From Pseudomonadota bacterium (GTDB lineage Bacteria; Pseudomonadota; Alphaproteobacteria; Rhizobiales; Hyphomicrobiaceae), in the NCBI GenBank assembly GCA_023423275.1, contig JAFAFW010000109.1:1-64000 (forward strand): a stretch of DNA of 64,000 nt, written 5' to 3'. Within the stretch, counting starts at the first letter, position 1. Every line of letters starts with the position of its first letter. Below, piece by piece: positions 16,505-25,718 of the stretch. Both the position numbers and the translations under genes were made by a program. The notes below the pieces were generated by a model. It searched no databases, was not told where the DNA came from, and saw only the letters and a list, made by a program, of their open reading frames with translations.

Positions 16505-17515
16505 TCACTCGACGCGCATGATGTCGGCGTGAATGGCGCCATTTTCCAGATAGTCCGCGACGGCCTGCGCCAGCACGGGTGCCAGCAAGTACCCGTGCCG
16601 GAACGCGCCGTTGACCAGAATGCGGCGGCCGCGCACGATTGCTTTGGGGATGTTGTCGGGAAATGCCGGCCGCACCCCAGCACCCAGTTCCTCGATGGCG
16701 GCTTCGGCAAAACCCGGGTGCAGCGCATAGGCCATGCCGAGAAGTTCGAGCGCCGAGCGCACTGTCACCGGTCCGCCGTCCTCGCGCTCCAGCACCGTCG
16801 CGCCGACCATGTAAAGGTCATCGCCCCACGGCACCACATAGAGCGCATGGCGGGGGTGCAGCAGCCGAACCGGTCGTGTCAGAGACATATCCGGTGCACG
16901 GAGAAGAAGGCGCTCGCCGCGCACGCCGCGCAGGTCGGGCAGCTCATCGCGCGCCGCGATCCCGCGACAATCGATGACGACGCTGCCCGCACCACCCGCC
17001 ATCCAATGTGGCGGCGTGACCGGATCTCCGAAGCGGACGTCGGCCCCCAGCCGGCGGGCCTCATCGGCAAGGAATGACAGCGCGGCACGGGGCACCATAT
17101 GGCACTCGTCACCGTAAAACAGGCCACGCGAGAAACGCCCCGCCAGATCGGGCTCGATCGCGACAAGCTCATCCGGGCCGATTTCGCGATAGCCCTCGGT
17201 CAGGCGCGCGAACCGTGTCAGCTCACTCCGATCGCGGCTGCCCGCGACCACCAGCGTGCCGCGGCAGATCACACCGGGATAAGCGCCGCGCCAGAGCTTC
17301 AAGCCGTCGAGCCCGAGCTTCTGCACCATCGGTTCGGATGCCTCGGCCTCGCAATAGGGCGCCAGCATCGCTCCGGCGAACCGGCTTGCGGCGCCGGACG
17401 CGATGTCGTCGCTGGCTTCGCGCACCGTCACCCGATGCCCACGGCGTGACAGCTCGAACGCTTGCCATAGCCCGAACACGCCGGCACCGATGATTGTAAT
17501 CTCGAGACTGCTCAC
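16505..17515 (-). CDS. thiO: Glycine oxidase ThiO (FAD-dependent)
   Basis: A 336-residue DAO-family flavoenzyme; ThiO oxidises glycine to dehydroglycine (iminoacetate) for thiazole synthesis. The FAD fold begins ITIIGAGVFGLWQAFELSRR, followed by GAASRFAGAMLAPYCEAEA. Later motifs are CRGTLVVAG, VVIDCRGIAARD, HPRHALYVVPWGDDLYMVGAT and VLVNGAFRHGYLLAP. It starts with GTG at 17513-17515 after a weak GAGCGA site. Its natural partners thiS, thiG and thiE lie 5.6 kb downstream on the same strand. A generic amino-acid oxidase is the alternative, but presence of thiSGE without another thiO favours this call. Confidence 0.8.
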   Translation of the reverse strand: MSSLEITIIGAGVFGLWQAFELSRRGHRVTVREASDDIASGAASRFAGAMLAPYCEAEASEPMVQKLGLDGLKLWRGAYPGVICRGTLVVAGSRDRSELTRFARLTEGYREIGPDELVAIEPDLAGRFSRGLFYGDECHMVPRAALSFLADEARRLGADVRFGDPVTPPHWMAGGAGSVVIDCRGIAARDELPDLRGVRGERLLLRAPDMSLTRPVRLLHPRHALYVVPWGDDLYMVGATVLEREDGGPVTVRSALELLGMAYALHPGFAEAAIEELGAGVRPAFPDNIPKAIVRGRRILVNGAFRHGYLLAPVLAQAVADYLENGAIHADIMRVE

Positions 17516-17607
17516 GATGATCGCTCGCTTGTCATTGCCCTCGACTTACCATCGCTGGCAGCATTTTGGCGAGGGCCGATCATAGTCCCCGCGGACGTCC
17601 CTGACGA

Positions 17608-19431
17608 TCAATCACCGAGCGCGGCTCCCTCGCGTCGCGGATCGGCACCGCCCTCCAGCCCGTCGGGGCGAACGATGATGATATGCAGGCCGGATGTGAG
17701 AAGATCCGGCATGATCTGATGACCGAACGGGCGGACGCGCAGCGCGTGCCACAGCGACGGCGTGGACAGCCAGGGGCGCAGCAGAGCCTGCCACGTCGTC
17801 GCCTGATCGTATTCGATCTCGAACGGACCTCCGCGACTGCCGAAATTCACCAGCGCCGCTGCTTCTTGCGCATCCAGCTCCCAGTCGATCATCGCGACCA
17901 ATGCCTTCACGACGTAGAGAATGATGCGACTGCCGCCTGGCGAACCCAGCACGGCTTTGACTTTGCCAGCTTCGTCGAAAACGATCGTCGGCGCCATCGA
18001 GCTGCGGGGTCGGCGATTGGGTCCGACGGCATTGGCAATCGGACGCCCATTCCGATCGACCGGACGAAACGAGAAATCGGTCAGCTCATTGTTGAGCATG
18101 AACCCAGCCGCCATCACACGCGATCCGAATACCGACTCGATCGTCGTCGTCATCGCGATCGCGTCACCGTCGCTATCGATGATGGAGATGTGGCTGGTTC
18201 CGGTGCTCTCCAGCGTGGCGTCAATGCCGAACGCATGCTGCACCCCCGGCGGCGTCCCCGCGGCGGGACGTGGCATCGCGCGGTCCGGATCGATCAGTTT
18301 GCTGCGCTCGGTGATATAGGCCGGATCGAGCAGCGTGGCCGGCACGGAGACAAAGTCAGGATCGGCGATGTAGCGATCGCGATCGGCATACGCGAGCTTC
18401 TCGGCCTCCGCGATCAGATGCAAGGCACGCGGATTGAGCGCCGCCGTCGGGCCGCGGCCGAGATCGTACGGCTCCAGCAGTTTCAAAGTTTGCGCAACGG
18501 TGAGGCCTCCGGACGACGGCGGACCCATGCCGCAGATACGATGCTTGCGATAGTCGATGCAAATCGGCGGGCGTTCTTTCACTTCATAGGCTGCAAGATC
18601 GGCCAGGGTCAGATCACCTGCATGGTTGGGCGCATCTTTCGCAGCGGCAACCACCGCTTCCGCGACCGGGCCACTGTAGAACCCCTCCGCGCCGTGCTCG
18701 GCGATCCGGCGCAGACTCGCGGCAAATGCCGGGCTTTTCAGAATGTGGCCAACAGATCGGGCGCTCCCGGTCTCATCAAAAAAGTACGCGCGCGCCGTCG
18801 CCTCGAAACTGTCCGCACCTTGCCAGGTCAGCAACAGGTTGAGCCGCGACGACACCGCGAAACCGTTCTCCGCCAGTTCGATCGCGGGGGAAAACAACTT
18901 CGCCCATGGCAATTTGCCATGCTGGCGATGCACCGCTTCCATCAGACGCACGAGGCCGGGCGTGCCGATACTGAGACCCGAATGCACAGCTTCACCGAAC
19001 GGTAGCGGACGGCCATCGCGCAGAAAACGATCCGGCCGTGCGGCGGTAGGGGCCGTTTCGCGTCCGTCGTAAGTTTGCAGATTTTGGCTCGCCGCATCCC
19101 AGTGCAGGATAAAAGCGCCACCGCCGATGCCCGAGGATTGCGGCTCGACGAGATTGAGAACCAGTTGCACCGCGATGGCCGCGTCGATGGCGCTCCCGCC
19201 GTCCCGGAGCATCCGCAATCCGGCCTCGACCGCCAGCGGATTGGCCGCTGCCACCATGTATTCCGACGCGTGAGAGACGGCCCGTGCCGTATGTCCCGTG
19301 CCCGCCTCCGGCTCGAAGCGGGCGCGCTGCGCGGCTGCGGGGGCGATTAGCAGAGCCCATACGGTCAAGGCCAGTAACGCAATCCGTGCAGGTGCCAGCC
19401 AGTGACGCAGTCTATATTCCGCTTCTCGCAT
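17608..19431 (-). CDS. ggt: Gamma-glutamyltransferase
   Basis: A 607-residue periplasmic N-terminal nucleophile hydrolase that cleaves or transfers the gamma-glutamyl group of glutathione. An N-terminal hydrophobic signal (about residues 13-32, ending in APAAAQ) is followed by the large subunit (YMVAAANPLAVEAG, SGIGGGAFILHW). The autoprocessing site and nucleophile threonine lie in STGTSHISIID near residue 411, which starts the small subunit (SPGGSRIILYVVK later). The frame is open beyond the start to 19671, but the ATG at 19431 opens the signal peptide. It follows dnaE2 by 68 bases on the same strand and may share transcripts. Confidence 0.9.
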   Translation of the reverse strand: MREAEYRLRHWLAPARIALLALTVWALLIAPAAAQRARFEPEAGTGHTARAVSHASEYMVAAANPLAVEAGLRMLRDGGSAIDAAIAVQLVLNLVEPQSSGIGGGAFILHWDAASQNLQTYDGRETAPTAARPDRFLRDGRPLPFGEAVHSGLSIGTPGLVRLMEAVHRQHGKLPWAKLFSPAIELAENGFAVSSRLNLLLTWQGADSFEATARAYFFDETGSARSVGHILKSPAFAASLRRIAEHGAEGFYSGPVAEAVVAAAKDAPNHAGDLTLADLAAYEVKERPPICIDYRKHRICGMGPPSSGGLTVAQTLKLLEPYDLGRGPTAALNPRALHLIAEAEKLAYADRDRYIADPDFVSVPATLLDPAYITERSKLIDPDRAMPRPAAGTPPGVQHAFGIDATLESTGTSHISIIDSDGDAIAMTTTIESVFGSRVMAAGFMLNNELTDFSFRPVDRNGRPIANAVGPNRRPRSSMAPTIVFDEAGKVKAVLGSPGGSRIILYVVKALVAMIDWELDAQEAAALVNFGSRGGPFEIEYDQATTWQALLRPWLSTPSLWHALRVRPFGHQIMPDLLTSGLHIIIVRPDGLEGGADPRREGAALGD

Positions 19432-19499
19432 GGTCCGCTGCCGGCCTCCCGCGGCGATTGAGTGATCCTTCTCTTTACGGCGCAAACGGCAAACGGTCA

Positions 19500-22400
19500 T
19501 CAATGGAAGTCCCGCGATCTGGGCAGAACCGAACTCAACTGCTTGGGGATGGCACGTTCCTGCCGCGGATGACGGGAGAAGCGCGGATGTCCCATGCTTC
19601 TGGCCGACCCGGGATCGGGACGCTTGACCTCGTCGACATTGGCAATCGCCGGTTTGAAGTCCTCGCTGCATTCCGACAATTCGACCAGCCAGCCGCTGCG
19701 ATCCTCAAGCTGGGCCGAAACGATGTGGATGATATCGTCGTGTCGCTGTATCCGGCCGCGGACCAGGATCAGGCGCGCGCCCATGACAACTTTGCGAAAC
19801 CGCTCAAGTGTCTTCGACCAGATCACCGCATTGGCAATGCCGGTTTCATCCTCGATCGTCATGAACACGACGCCCTTGGCGGAACCGGGCCTTTGACGCA
19901 CCAGCACGACACCAGCGACGGAAACCCACGCACCATCATTGAACTCACGCAGGCGCGCGCAGGACACCACACGTTCCGCCGTGAATTTATCGCGCAGGAA
20001 GCTCACCGGATGCGCCTTCAAAGACAAGCGCAGCGTCTGATAATCGTTCAGCACATGCTCCGATAGCGGCATTTCCGGCAAAATGACGGAAGGTTCGGCC
20101 CCGGCCTCACGTTCCTCGCTCCACGCGAACAAAGGTAACGGCTTGGCCGCGGTCAAGGCGCGCACCTCCCACAGCGCCTGCCGGCGATCGAGCCCCATCG
20201 AACGAAAAGCATCGGCTGCGGCGAGCTTTTCGATAGCCGCGAGCTTGACCCCGGTGCGCGCCCACAGATCGGGCACATCACGGAATGGTTTGTCTCGGGC
20301 GGCAAGGATCTTCTTTACGTCCTCCCCGGAGAGACCATCCACCTGACGCAGGCCGAGCCGCAGGGCATCGCCATGATCGTGCCGCCAGCTCCTGGGGAAG
20401 TTGCTAGGCAGGAGGTCATCCGATGCGTGCTCCAGCGTGCAATCCCAGTGGGACAAATTGATATCGGCGGGTCGCACCTCGACGCCATGCTCTCGCGCAT
20501 CGCGGACGATCTGGGCCGGCGCATAGAAACCCATCGGCTGGGAGTTGAGCAACGCTGCGGCGAAAATCGCCGGGTAATGGCATTTGATCCAGGCCGAGAT
20601 ATAGACCAGATGCGCGAAGGCGGCCGCATGGCTCTCAGGAAAGCCATATTCACCGAAGCCCTTGATCTGGTTGAAGCAGCGTGCCGCGAACGCGGGATCA
20701 TAACCGCGCGCGACCATGCGGCTCACCATTTTCTCCTCGAGCTGGCCGATGGTGCCCACACGGCGGAAGGTGGCCATCGCTTTTCTCAGCTCATTGACCT
20801 CCTCGTCGGAAAACTTAGCCGCAACCATAGCGATGCGCATCGCCTGCTCTTGGAACAGCGGCACGCCCAAAGTTTTATCGAGGATCTGAAGCAGTTCATT
20901 AGGATTCCCCTGCTTGGGCGAGGGATAAATAACCTGCTCTCCGTTCCGGCGGCGCAGATAGGGATGCACCATATCGCCCTGAATCGGGCCAGGACGGACG
21001 ATCGCGACTTCGATAACAAGGTCATAAAATTTTTGCGGTTTCAGGCGCGGAAGCATGTTCATCTGCGCGCGGCTCTCGACCTGGAACACGCCGAGCGAGT
21101 CCGCCAGGCACAGCATGTCGTAAACATCTTGGTCACCGCTCCCCATATTGGAAAGCGTGAGTTGTTTGCCATGACGCGTCTCGATCAGATCGAAGGCGCG
21201 GTGGATGCACGTCAGCATCCCGAGCGCGAGAACGTCGACCTTGAGCAGCTTAAGGACGGCGAGATCGTCCTTGTCCCACTCGATAAAAGTGCGCTCTTTC
21301 ATCGCGGCATTGCCGATCGGAACCACCTCCGACAACAGCGAACGTGTCAGAACGAAGCCGCCGACATGCTGCGACAGATGGCGCGGGAAGCCGGTCAACT
21401 CATCCGTCAGCCGCAACACCACGCCGAGCAGAGGATCATTGGGATCCAGTCCGGCTTCGCGCACGTGTTTGTCGGGCACCGTGCCGCGCGAAATGCCCCA
21501 CACCATGCCTGCGAGCGCGGCGACGGTATCCTCCGAAAGCCCCATCGCCTTGCCAACCTCGCGCACCGCTGAGCGCGACCGGTAGGAGATGACGGTGGCG
21601 GCAAGGCCCGCGCGTTCCCGGCCGTAGTGATCATAGAGATATTGAATCACCTCCTCGCGCCGGCTGTGTTCGAAATCGACGTCGATGTCCGGCGGCTCCT
21701 TGCGCTCGGGCGAAACGAAGCGCTCGAACAGGAGATCGATCTCAGCCGGATTCACACCGGTGATGCCGAGGCAGTAGCACACGGCCGAGTTGGCCGCTGA
21801 TCCTCGTCCCTGGGCGAGGATGTTCTTCCCGCGCGCAAAATGGACAATGTCATAGACGGTCAGGAAATAGCGCGCGTATTTGAGCTGGGCGATGAGCGCC
21901 AGTTCGCGCTTGATATTGACCATGACCCTGTCAGGTATGCCGTCCGGAAAGTGGTCCCGAGCGCCCTTCCAGGTCAGATTTTCCAGGTAGGATTGCGGCG
22001 TTTCGCCGGGCGGCACCGGTTCGTCGGGATATTCGTATTCGAGTTCTCCCAGGGAAAACCGGCAGGCTGCGGCGATCTCGGCCGTGCGTGCAACAGCGGC
22101 TTCATACCCCCTGAACAGCCGCATCATCTCGGCCGGGCTTTTCAGATGTCGCTCGGCATTCGAGGCGAGTTTCAGACCAGCTTGGCGGATCGTCGTGCCT
22201 TCGCGGATGCAGGTCAGGACGTCCTGCAACGGGCGGCGCTCGGGGTCATGATAGAGCACGTCATTGGTGGCGACGAGAAGCGTCCCGGCATGTGTCGCCA
22301 AGCGGTCCAGGGCTGCGATCCGGGCGTGATCGTCGCCCTGGAAGAGGTGCGTTGCCGCGAGATAGAACGGCGCTGGCGCAAGCGCGGCCTTGAGACGGCG

Positions 22401-22961
22401 CAGCTGCTGCAGGAAGGAAAGAGGCGCCGTGGTCGTGACTTCCGATGCCGTCGATCGAGGTTCGAGAAGCTGAGCGGTGGCACCGGGAAAGGGGATGATT
22501 TCCGCGCCAGACGCAGCGGTCTCGCCTACGGGATCGCGAAGGACTTCGCGCCAGTCCCACTGTTCAGGTGGCAGTGCGATGAAAATCTGGCCCGCACTAT
22601 GCGCCGCGACATCTTCCAGGAAAAGCGTGCACTGCCCCTTCTTCGCTTTCATCTGCCCGTGCGTCAGCAGCCGTGTGAGACGGCCATAAGCGGCCCGATC
22701 GGTCGGCAGGCAGATCAGGCTCGGCGCATCCTGAAGATCAAGCCGGGCGCCGACGATCAATTGGAGATCGGTCTTCTGGATCGCCGTATAGGCCCGCACG
22801 ACACCGGCCAATGAATTGCGATCGGTCACAGCAAGTGCTGAAAGTCCCAGAGCCTTTGCCGCTGCCACCAGTTCGTGTGGATGCGAACCGCCGCGCAGGA
22901 ACGAGAAATTGGTCGTCACCTGCAGTTCGGCATAGGCCGGCGATGCGTTCTGCAGGCTCAT
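19500..22961 (-). CDS. dnaE2: Error-prone DNA polymerase (ImuC/DnaE2)
   Basis: A 1153-residue C-family polymerase of the DnaE2 (ImuC) type, which performs translesion synthesis with ImuA and ImuB. The start YAELQVTTNFSFLRGGSHP and the PHP domain are typical; the polymerase core holds GRGSAANSAVCYCLGIT and PDIDVDFEHSRREEVIQYL (metal aspartates), then LFQEQAMRIAMVAA and GFGEYGFPESHAAAFAHL. A C-terminal OB region contains GVVLVRQRPGSAKGVVFMT. The ATG at 22961 overlaps the imuB stop as ATGA, so the 26 extra residues of the longest frame were rejected. Third gene of the SOS mutagenesis operon. Confidence 0.93.
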   Translation of the reverse strand: MSLQNASPAYAELQVTTNFSFLRGGSHPHELVAAAKALGLSALAVTDRNSLAGVVRAYTAIQKTDLQLIVGARLDLQDAPSLICLPTDRAAYGRLTRLLTHGQMKAKKGQCTLFLEDVAAHSAGQIFIALPPEQWDWREVLRDPVGETAASGAEIIPFPGATAQLLEPRSTASEVTTTAPLSFLQQLRRLKAALAPAPFYLAATHLFQGDDHARIAALDRLATHAGTLLVATNDVLYHDPERRPLQDVLTCIREGTTIRQAGLKLASNAERHLKSPAEMMRLFRGYEAAVARTAEIAAACRFSLGELEYEYPDEPVPPGETPQSYLENLTWKGARDHFPDGIPDRVMVNIKRELALIAQLKYARYFLTVYDIVHFARGKNILAQGRGSAANSAVCYCLGITGVNPAEIDLLFERFVSPERKEPPDIDVDFEHSRREEVIQYLYDHYGRERAGLAATVISYRSRSAVREVGKAMGLSEDTVAALAGMVWGISRGTVPDKHVREAGLDPNDPLLGVVLRLTDELTGFPRHLSQHVGGFVLTRSLLSEVVPIGNAAMKERTFIEWDKDDLAVLKLLKVDVLALGMLTCIHRAFDLIETRHGKQLTLSNMGSGDQDVYDMLCLADSLGVFQVESRAQMNMLPRLKPQKFYDLVIEVAIVRPGPIQGDMVHPYLRRRNGEQVIYPSPKQGNPNELLQILDKTLGVPLFQEQAMRIAMVAAKFSDEEVNELRKAMATFRRVGTIGQLEEKMVSRMVARGYDPAFAARCFNQIKGFGEYGFPESHAAAFAHLVYISAWIKCHYPAIFAAALLNSQPMGFYAPAQIVRDAREHGVEVRPADINLSHWDCTLEHASDDLLPSNFPRSWRHDHGDALRLGLRQVDGLSGEDVKKILAARDKPFRDVPDLWARTGVKLAAIEKLAAADAFRSMGLDRRQALWEVRALTAAKPLPLFAWSEEREAGAEPSVILPEMPLSEHVLNDYQTLRLSLKAHPVSFLRDKFTAERVVSCARLREFNDGAWVSVAGVVLVRQRPGSAKGVVFMTIEDETGIANAVIWSKTLERFRKVVMGARLILVRGRIQRHDDIIHIVSAQLEDRSGWLVELSECSEDFKPAIANVDEVKRPDPGSARSMGHPRFSRHPRQERAIPKQLSSVLPRSRDFH

Positions 22962-24571
22962 CCGAACACCCCGTGCATGTACCAGCGGGGTGCGCCAGCT
23001 TCGACCTCGCGCCCGTAAAGGCCTTCGCGAAAAACCCAATAACGGCCGCCGTGATCATCCTCGATCCGATAATAATCGCGGGGGCGCAGGGATTGCTCGA
23101 AGCCGTCCCGGCGTCCGATCAGATGCCACCATTCAGGCTCGATGCGTTCGGGCCCCTCGGCTCTGGCAACCGTGTGACTGAGACGGCGCCATGTAAACCA
23201 GGCCGGCGGCCCATCCGGCACCGTTGCGAGCACCGTGATGTGTTCAGGAGGCGCAAACAACAGCGGCGGACGCAGATGCAGGATCGCAGTGTTCACGTCT
23301 GCGACACTCCGGCTTTGCGTGCTCAAGGCCGGAATGCGTTTCTCGGCACGCTCCGGGATATGACTTTCGACCGGCGCCAGACGAAATACGCGCTGCGGTC
23401 CGAGCCGGTTGGAGAGCTTGTCGATCAGCGGAGCCGGGTCGGCTCGTTCATCCGATTCCAGCCCTGATGTCAGCGCAGCCTGGACGGGATCGAGCGGTTC
23501 GATGGCCGTTGCCGCCAGCGTCATGGCATCGATGCCGAACCCGGCATCGAGAGCGGCAACCTTGTCGGCCATCAACGCCAGAAGATGCGCTGGTTCGCGC
23601 GACGGCCTGCTGGTACCGGCTCGCACCTCCGCCGTGGTGCCGTCAGCGCGGTAAAGGCACAATTGCAACCGCCGCGCACCCATGGCGCGATGATCGAGCA
23701 TCCGGCATAGGGCATCAGCAAGATGGTCCACGGCCTGTTCGATGCCTTCCGCCGAAATCAGCGGCTCGGCGAAAAGGCTGCGGACAAGGTTGGGCGGCGG
23801 CTCGGCCAGCGGGGTTCGGGCATCCGGAGTGAGACCCAACGCCAGATCCAGTTTGGTGAGCACCACGCCCGCCATCCCAGCCGCACGCTTGGCCTTGTCG
23901 CGTCCCTTCCCTACGCTCTGGAAACGGCGCGCCAATGCTGCACGCGGCAGATCATAAAGCTGGCCGATGCGGCGCAGCCCCAGACGCTTCAGCAACAGAA
24001 CGGTCTCGTCAGAAAGATCCAACGCTTCAACGGGAAGCCGTGCCAGCACCGTCTGCATCCCACCGGCCGGAGCGATGAAAAACGCCTCCGCGTCGAGTGG
24101 CGCGAAGCGGGCCAGCGATGCCGCCGCGACGGGCGTGTCAGCAAGCCCGGCTCGCGCCGTCAGTCCGAAATTTTTCAGGCGATGGACGAGATCCGCCATC
24201 AGCGCCGCCTCGCCACCGAACAAGTGCGCAACGCCGGTAACATCGATCCATAAACCATTGTCCCCTTCGATATTCCTGACGGGACCATAACGTCCACACC
24301 AGCGCGCAAGCTGGATGAGGGCCGCCCGATCCCGATCACGCTCGGCTTTGCGGGTGGCAAGAGCGGGAAACATGGCCCGTGCGTCGGCCAGAGACTGGCC
24401 TGGCCGAATACCCGCAGCGTGTGCCCTGGCAGTGACCGCCGTCAGCACAATGCCATGCACTCCTGTCTCGACCAGCGCAAACGGCCGGTCAGCGGGCACT
24501 GCGCATGGATCTGCGCGTTGCATCCGCTCGATCGGCCAAGCCGGGAGCCAGACGGAAGCAAAACGTCTCAT
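22958..24571 (-). CDS. imuB: ImuB, Y-family polymerase-like protein
   Basis: A 537-residue catalytically inactive Y-family protein that bridges the sliding clamp and ImuC. It begins RFASVWLPAWPIERMQ, which lacks the catalytic aspartate of active Y-family enzymes, and the second metal motif is replaced by WIDVTGVAHLFGGE. The helix-hairpin segment LGLRRIGQLYDLPRAALARRF and the little-finger region follow. The ATG at 24571 was chosen over an upstream in-frame start at 24658. Its 5' end overlaps imuA by 83 bases and its stop overlaps dnaE2 by 4 bases, so the three genes are tightly coupled. Confidence 0.9.
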   Translation of the reverse strand: MRRFASVWLPAWPIERMQRADPCAVPADRPFALVETGVHGIVLTAVTARAHAAGIRPGQSLADARAMFPALATRKAERDRDRAALIQLARWCGRYGPVRNIEGDNGLWIDVTGVAHLFGGEAALMADLVHRLKNFGLTARAGLADTPVAAASLARFAPLDAEAFFIAPAGGMQTVLARLPVEALDLSDETVLLLKRLGLRRIGQLYDLPRAALARRFQSVGKGRDKAKRAAGMAGVVLTKLDLALGLTPDARTPLAEPPPNLVRSLFAEPLISAEGIEQAVDHLADALCRMLDHRAMGARRLQLCLYRADGTTAEVRAGTSRPSREPAHLLALMADKVAALDAGFGIDAMTLAATAIEPLDPVQAALTSGLESDERADPAPLIDKLSNRLGPQRVFRLAPVESHIPERAEKRIPALSTQSRSVADVNTAILHLRPPLLFAPPEHITVLATVPDGPPAWFTWRRLSHTVARAEGPERIEPEWWHLIGRRDGFEQSLRPRDYYRIEDDHGGRYWVFREGLYGREVEAGAPRWYMHGVFG

Positions 24572-25358
24572 CACACCATTCCACACAAAACGCAGCCGTC
24601 TCCGCCGCAATCGGTTGCGTACGGCAGCGCGCGAGCTCGACAGAAAACCGGCGGGCACCGGGCGCTCTCACGTCGAAAGGATGCGGAGCACTTGGCGCCG
24701 GCCCCACACGCCAGCGCGTTGCAATTGCAGCCGTCGCCTCACCCCGCGGATGCGTGAGAAGGATGCAGGGGGAGCGATGCGCCTGAGCCGCCAGGGCAAG
24801 CCGGCGGGCCGGTGTCAGGTCAACTTCGTCCAGCACACCGATGACCAACGCCATGCTGGCCGACTTCAGTCCTTCCTCGATCGCCCACAACGCATCTGAG
24901 GCATGGCTTGTTTCGACGATGGCGAATTGGGCTGGATCGAGCCCGAACGCTCGCAACCCCAACCCGTGGAAACAACCGAGTTCGCCGGCGGTGACTGCAG
25001 GCCGGCAGCAGAGAACTGGCCCTGCTGGCCCGCTGCTGCTCCCTGTCGCGACACGGCGTACGGCGAGCATCAGCGAAAAGATGAAGGCCGAAGCCCAGGC
25101 CGCTGTCCAGCTCGAGCCAGTCTGCGGAACAGCCGGTTTGATTTCGTGGATAGCTCCCGTCTCGAGCCCATCCGGTCCCAGCAAGGCATCGACACCAGGC
25201 ACGCCGAAGCTCCATGGCGTTCGTGGCGTCTGGCACGGCACGCTCACCGGCCGCCGCTCGATCTCGCGGATCTGTCCACGTAGCGCTGCCAGCACGTCCT
25301 GGGGGACGGGCAGCACGTCGGAACCAGCAGATCGGCGTATTGTGGACGTCTGAACCAT
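24489..25358 (-). CDS. imuA: ImuA, SOS mutagenesis accessory protein
   Basis: A 289-residue RecA/SulA-like protein that works with ImuB and DnaE2 in damage-induced mutagenesis. Recognisable parts are FGVPGVDALLGPDGLETGAI, which is the usual ImuA start, and LALAAQAHRSPCILLTHPRG near the C-terminus. A canonical Walker A motif is absent, as is common in this family. The ATG at 25358 was used; an in-frame GTG at 25367 is possible and neither has a clear ribosome site. A LexA-type box lies 19-33 bases upstream of the ATG, so the whole operon should be induced by DNA damage. Confidence 0.85.
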   Translation of the reverse strand: MVQTSTIRRSAGSDVLPVPQDVLAALRGQIREIERRPVSVPCQTPRTPWSFGVPGVDALLGPDGLETGAIHEIKPAVPQTGSSWTAAWASAFIFSLMLAVRRVATGSSSGPAGPVLCCRPAVTAGELGCFHGLGLRAFGLDPAQFAIVETSHASDALWAIEEGLKSASMALVIGVLDEVDLTPARRLALAAQAHRSPCILLTHPRGEATAAIATRWRVGPAPSAPHPFDVRAPGARRFSVELARCRTQPIAAETAAFCVEWCDETFCFRLAPGLADRADATRRSMRSAR

Positions 25359-25376
25359 GGAGAACACCAGCCATTT

Positions 25377-25391
25377 GTTCTCTTTATGTTC
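25377..25391 (-). promoter_or_regulatory. LexA (SOS) box of imuA-imuB-dnaE2
   Basis: On the minus strand the sequence reads GAACATAAAGAGAAC, a perfect match to the alphaproteobacterial LexA direct repeat GAAC-N7-GAAC (GTTC-N7-GTTC on the plus strand). It ends 10 bases before the alternative GTG start and 19 bases before the ATG of imuA, where LexA would block the promoter. This is the expected control for this operon in the alphaproteobacteria. Confidence 0.88.
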
Positions 25392-25718
25392 TATAACTCC
25401 TGTCCAGACCCGTCAACCCGCTTCGGTAAGAAGGGGCTGCTCCGTGAACCACCGATCTCGCCGATGTGCGCGACGCACCTTATGCCCGCGAAATTCATTA
25501 CGAGGACTGACGATCACCGATCTCTCCGACACCGTGGCCGTTGCGTCACGAATCCCGGATCGCCCTCTGAATCTTGACCATAGTGTGACTTTCGAGTGCC
25601 TGATTTTGGAACCAAGCTGCTGTATAGAGCTTCTTCATCATACCACTGCCAAAATAGGCGCCCCGGCATTGCCGCCGCTGCCGGAAGTGTGAAAAAGCTT
25701 GAGCCTGCGGAGTACGAG
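25392..25718. other. Divergent intergenic region without a gene
   Basis: The 327 bases between the SOS box and the L,D-transpeptidase start are crossed only by short overlapping frames with no recognisable product. They should hold the promoters of both divergent genes. A ribosome site GGAG (25709-25712) precedes the transpeptidase ATG by 6 bases. No other motif was recognised. Confidence 0.5.
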
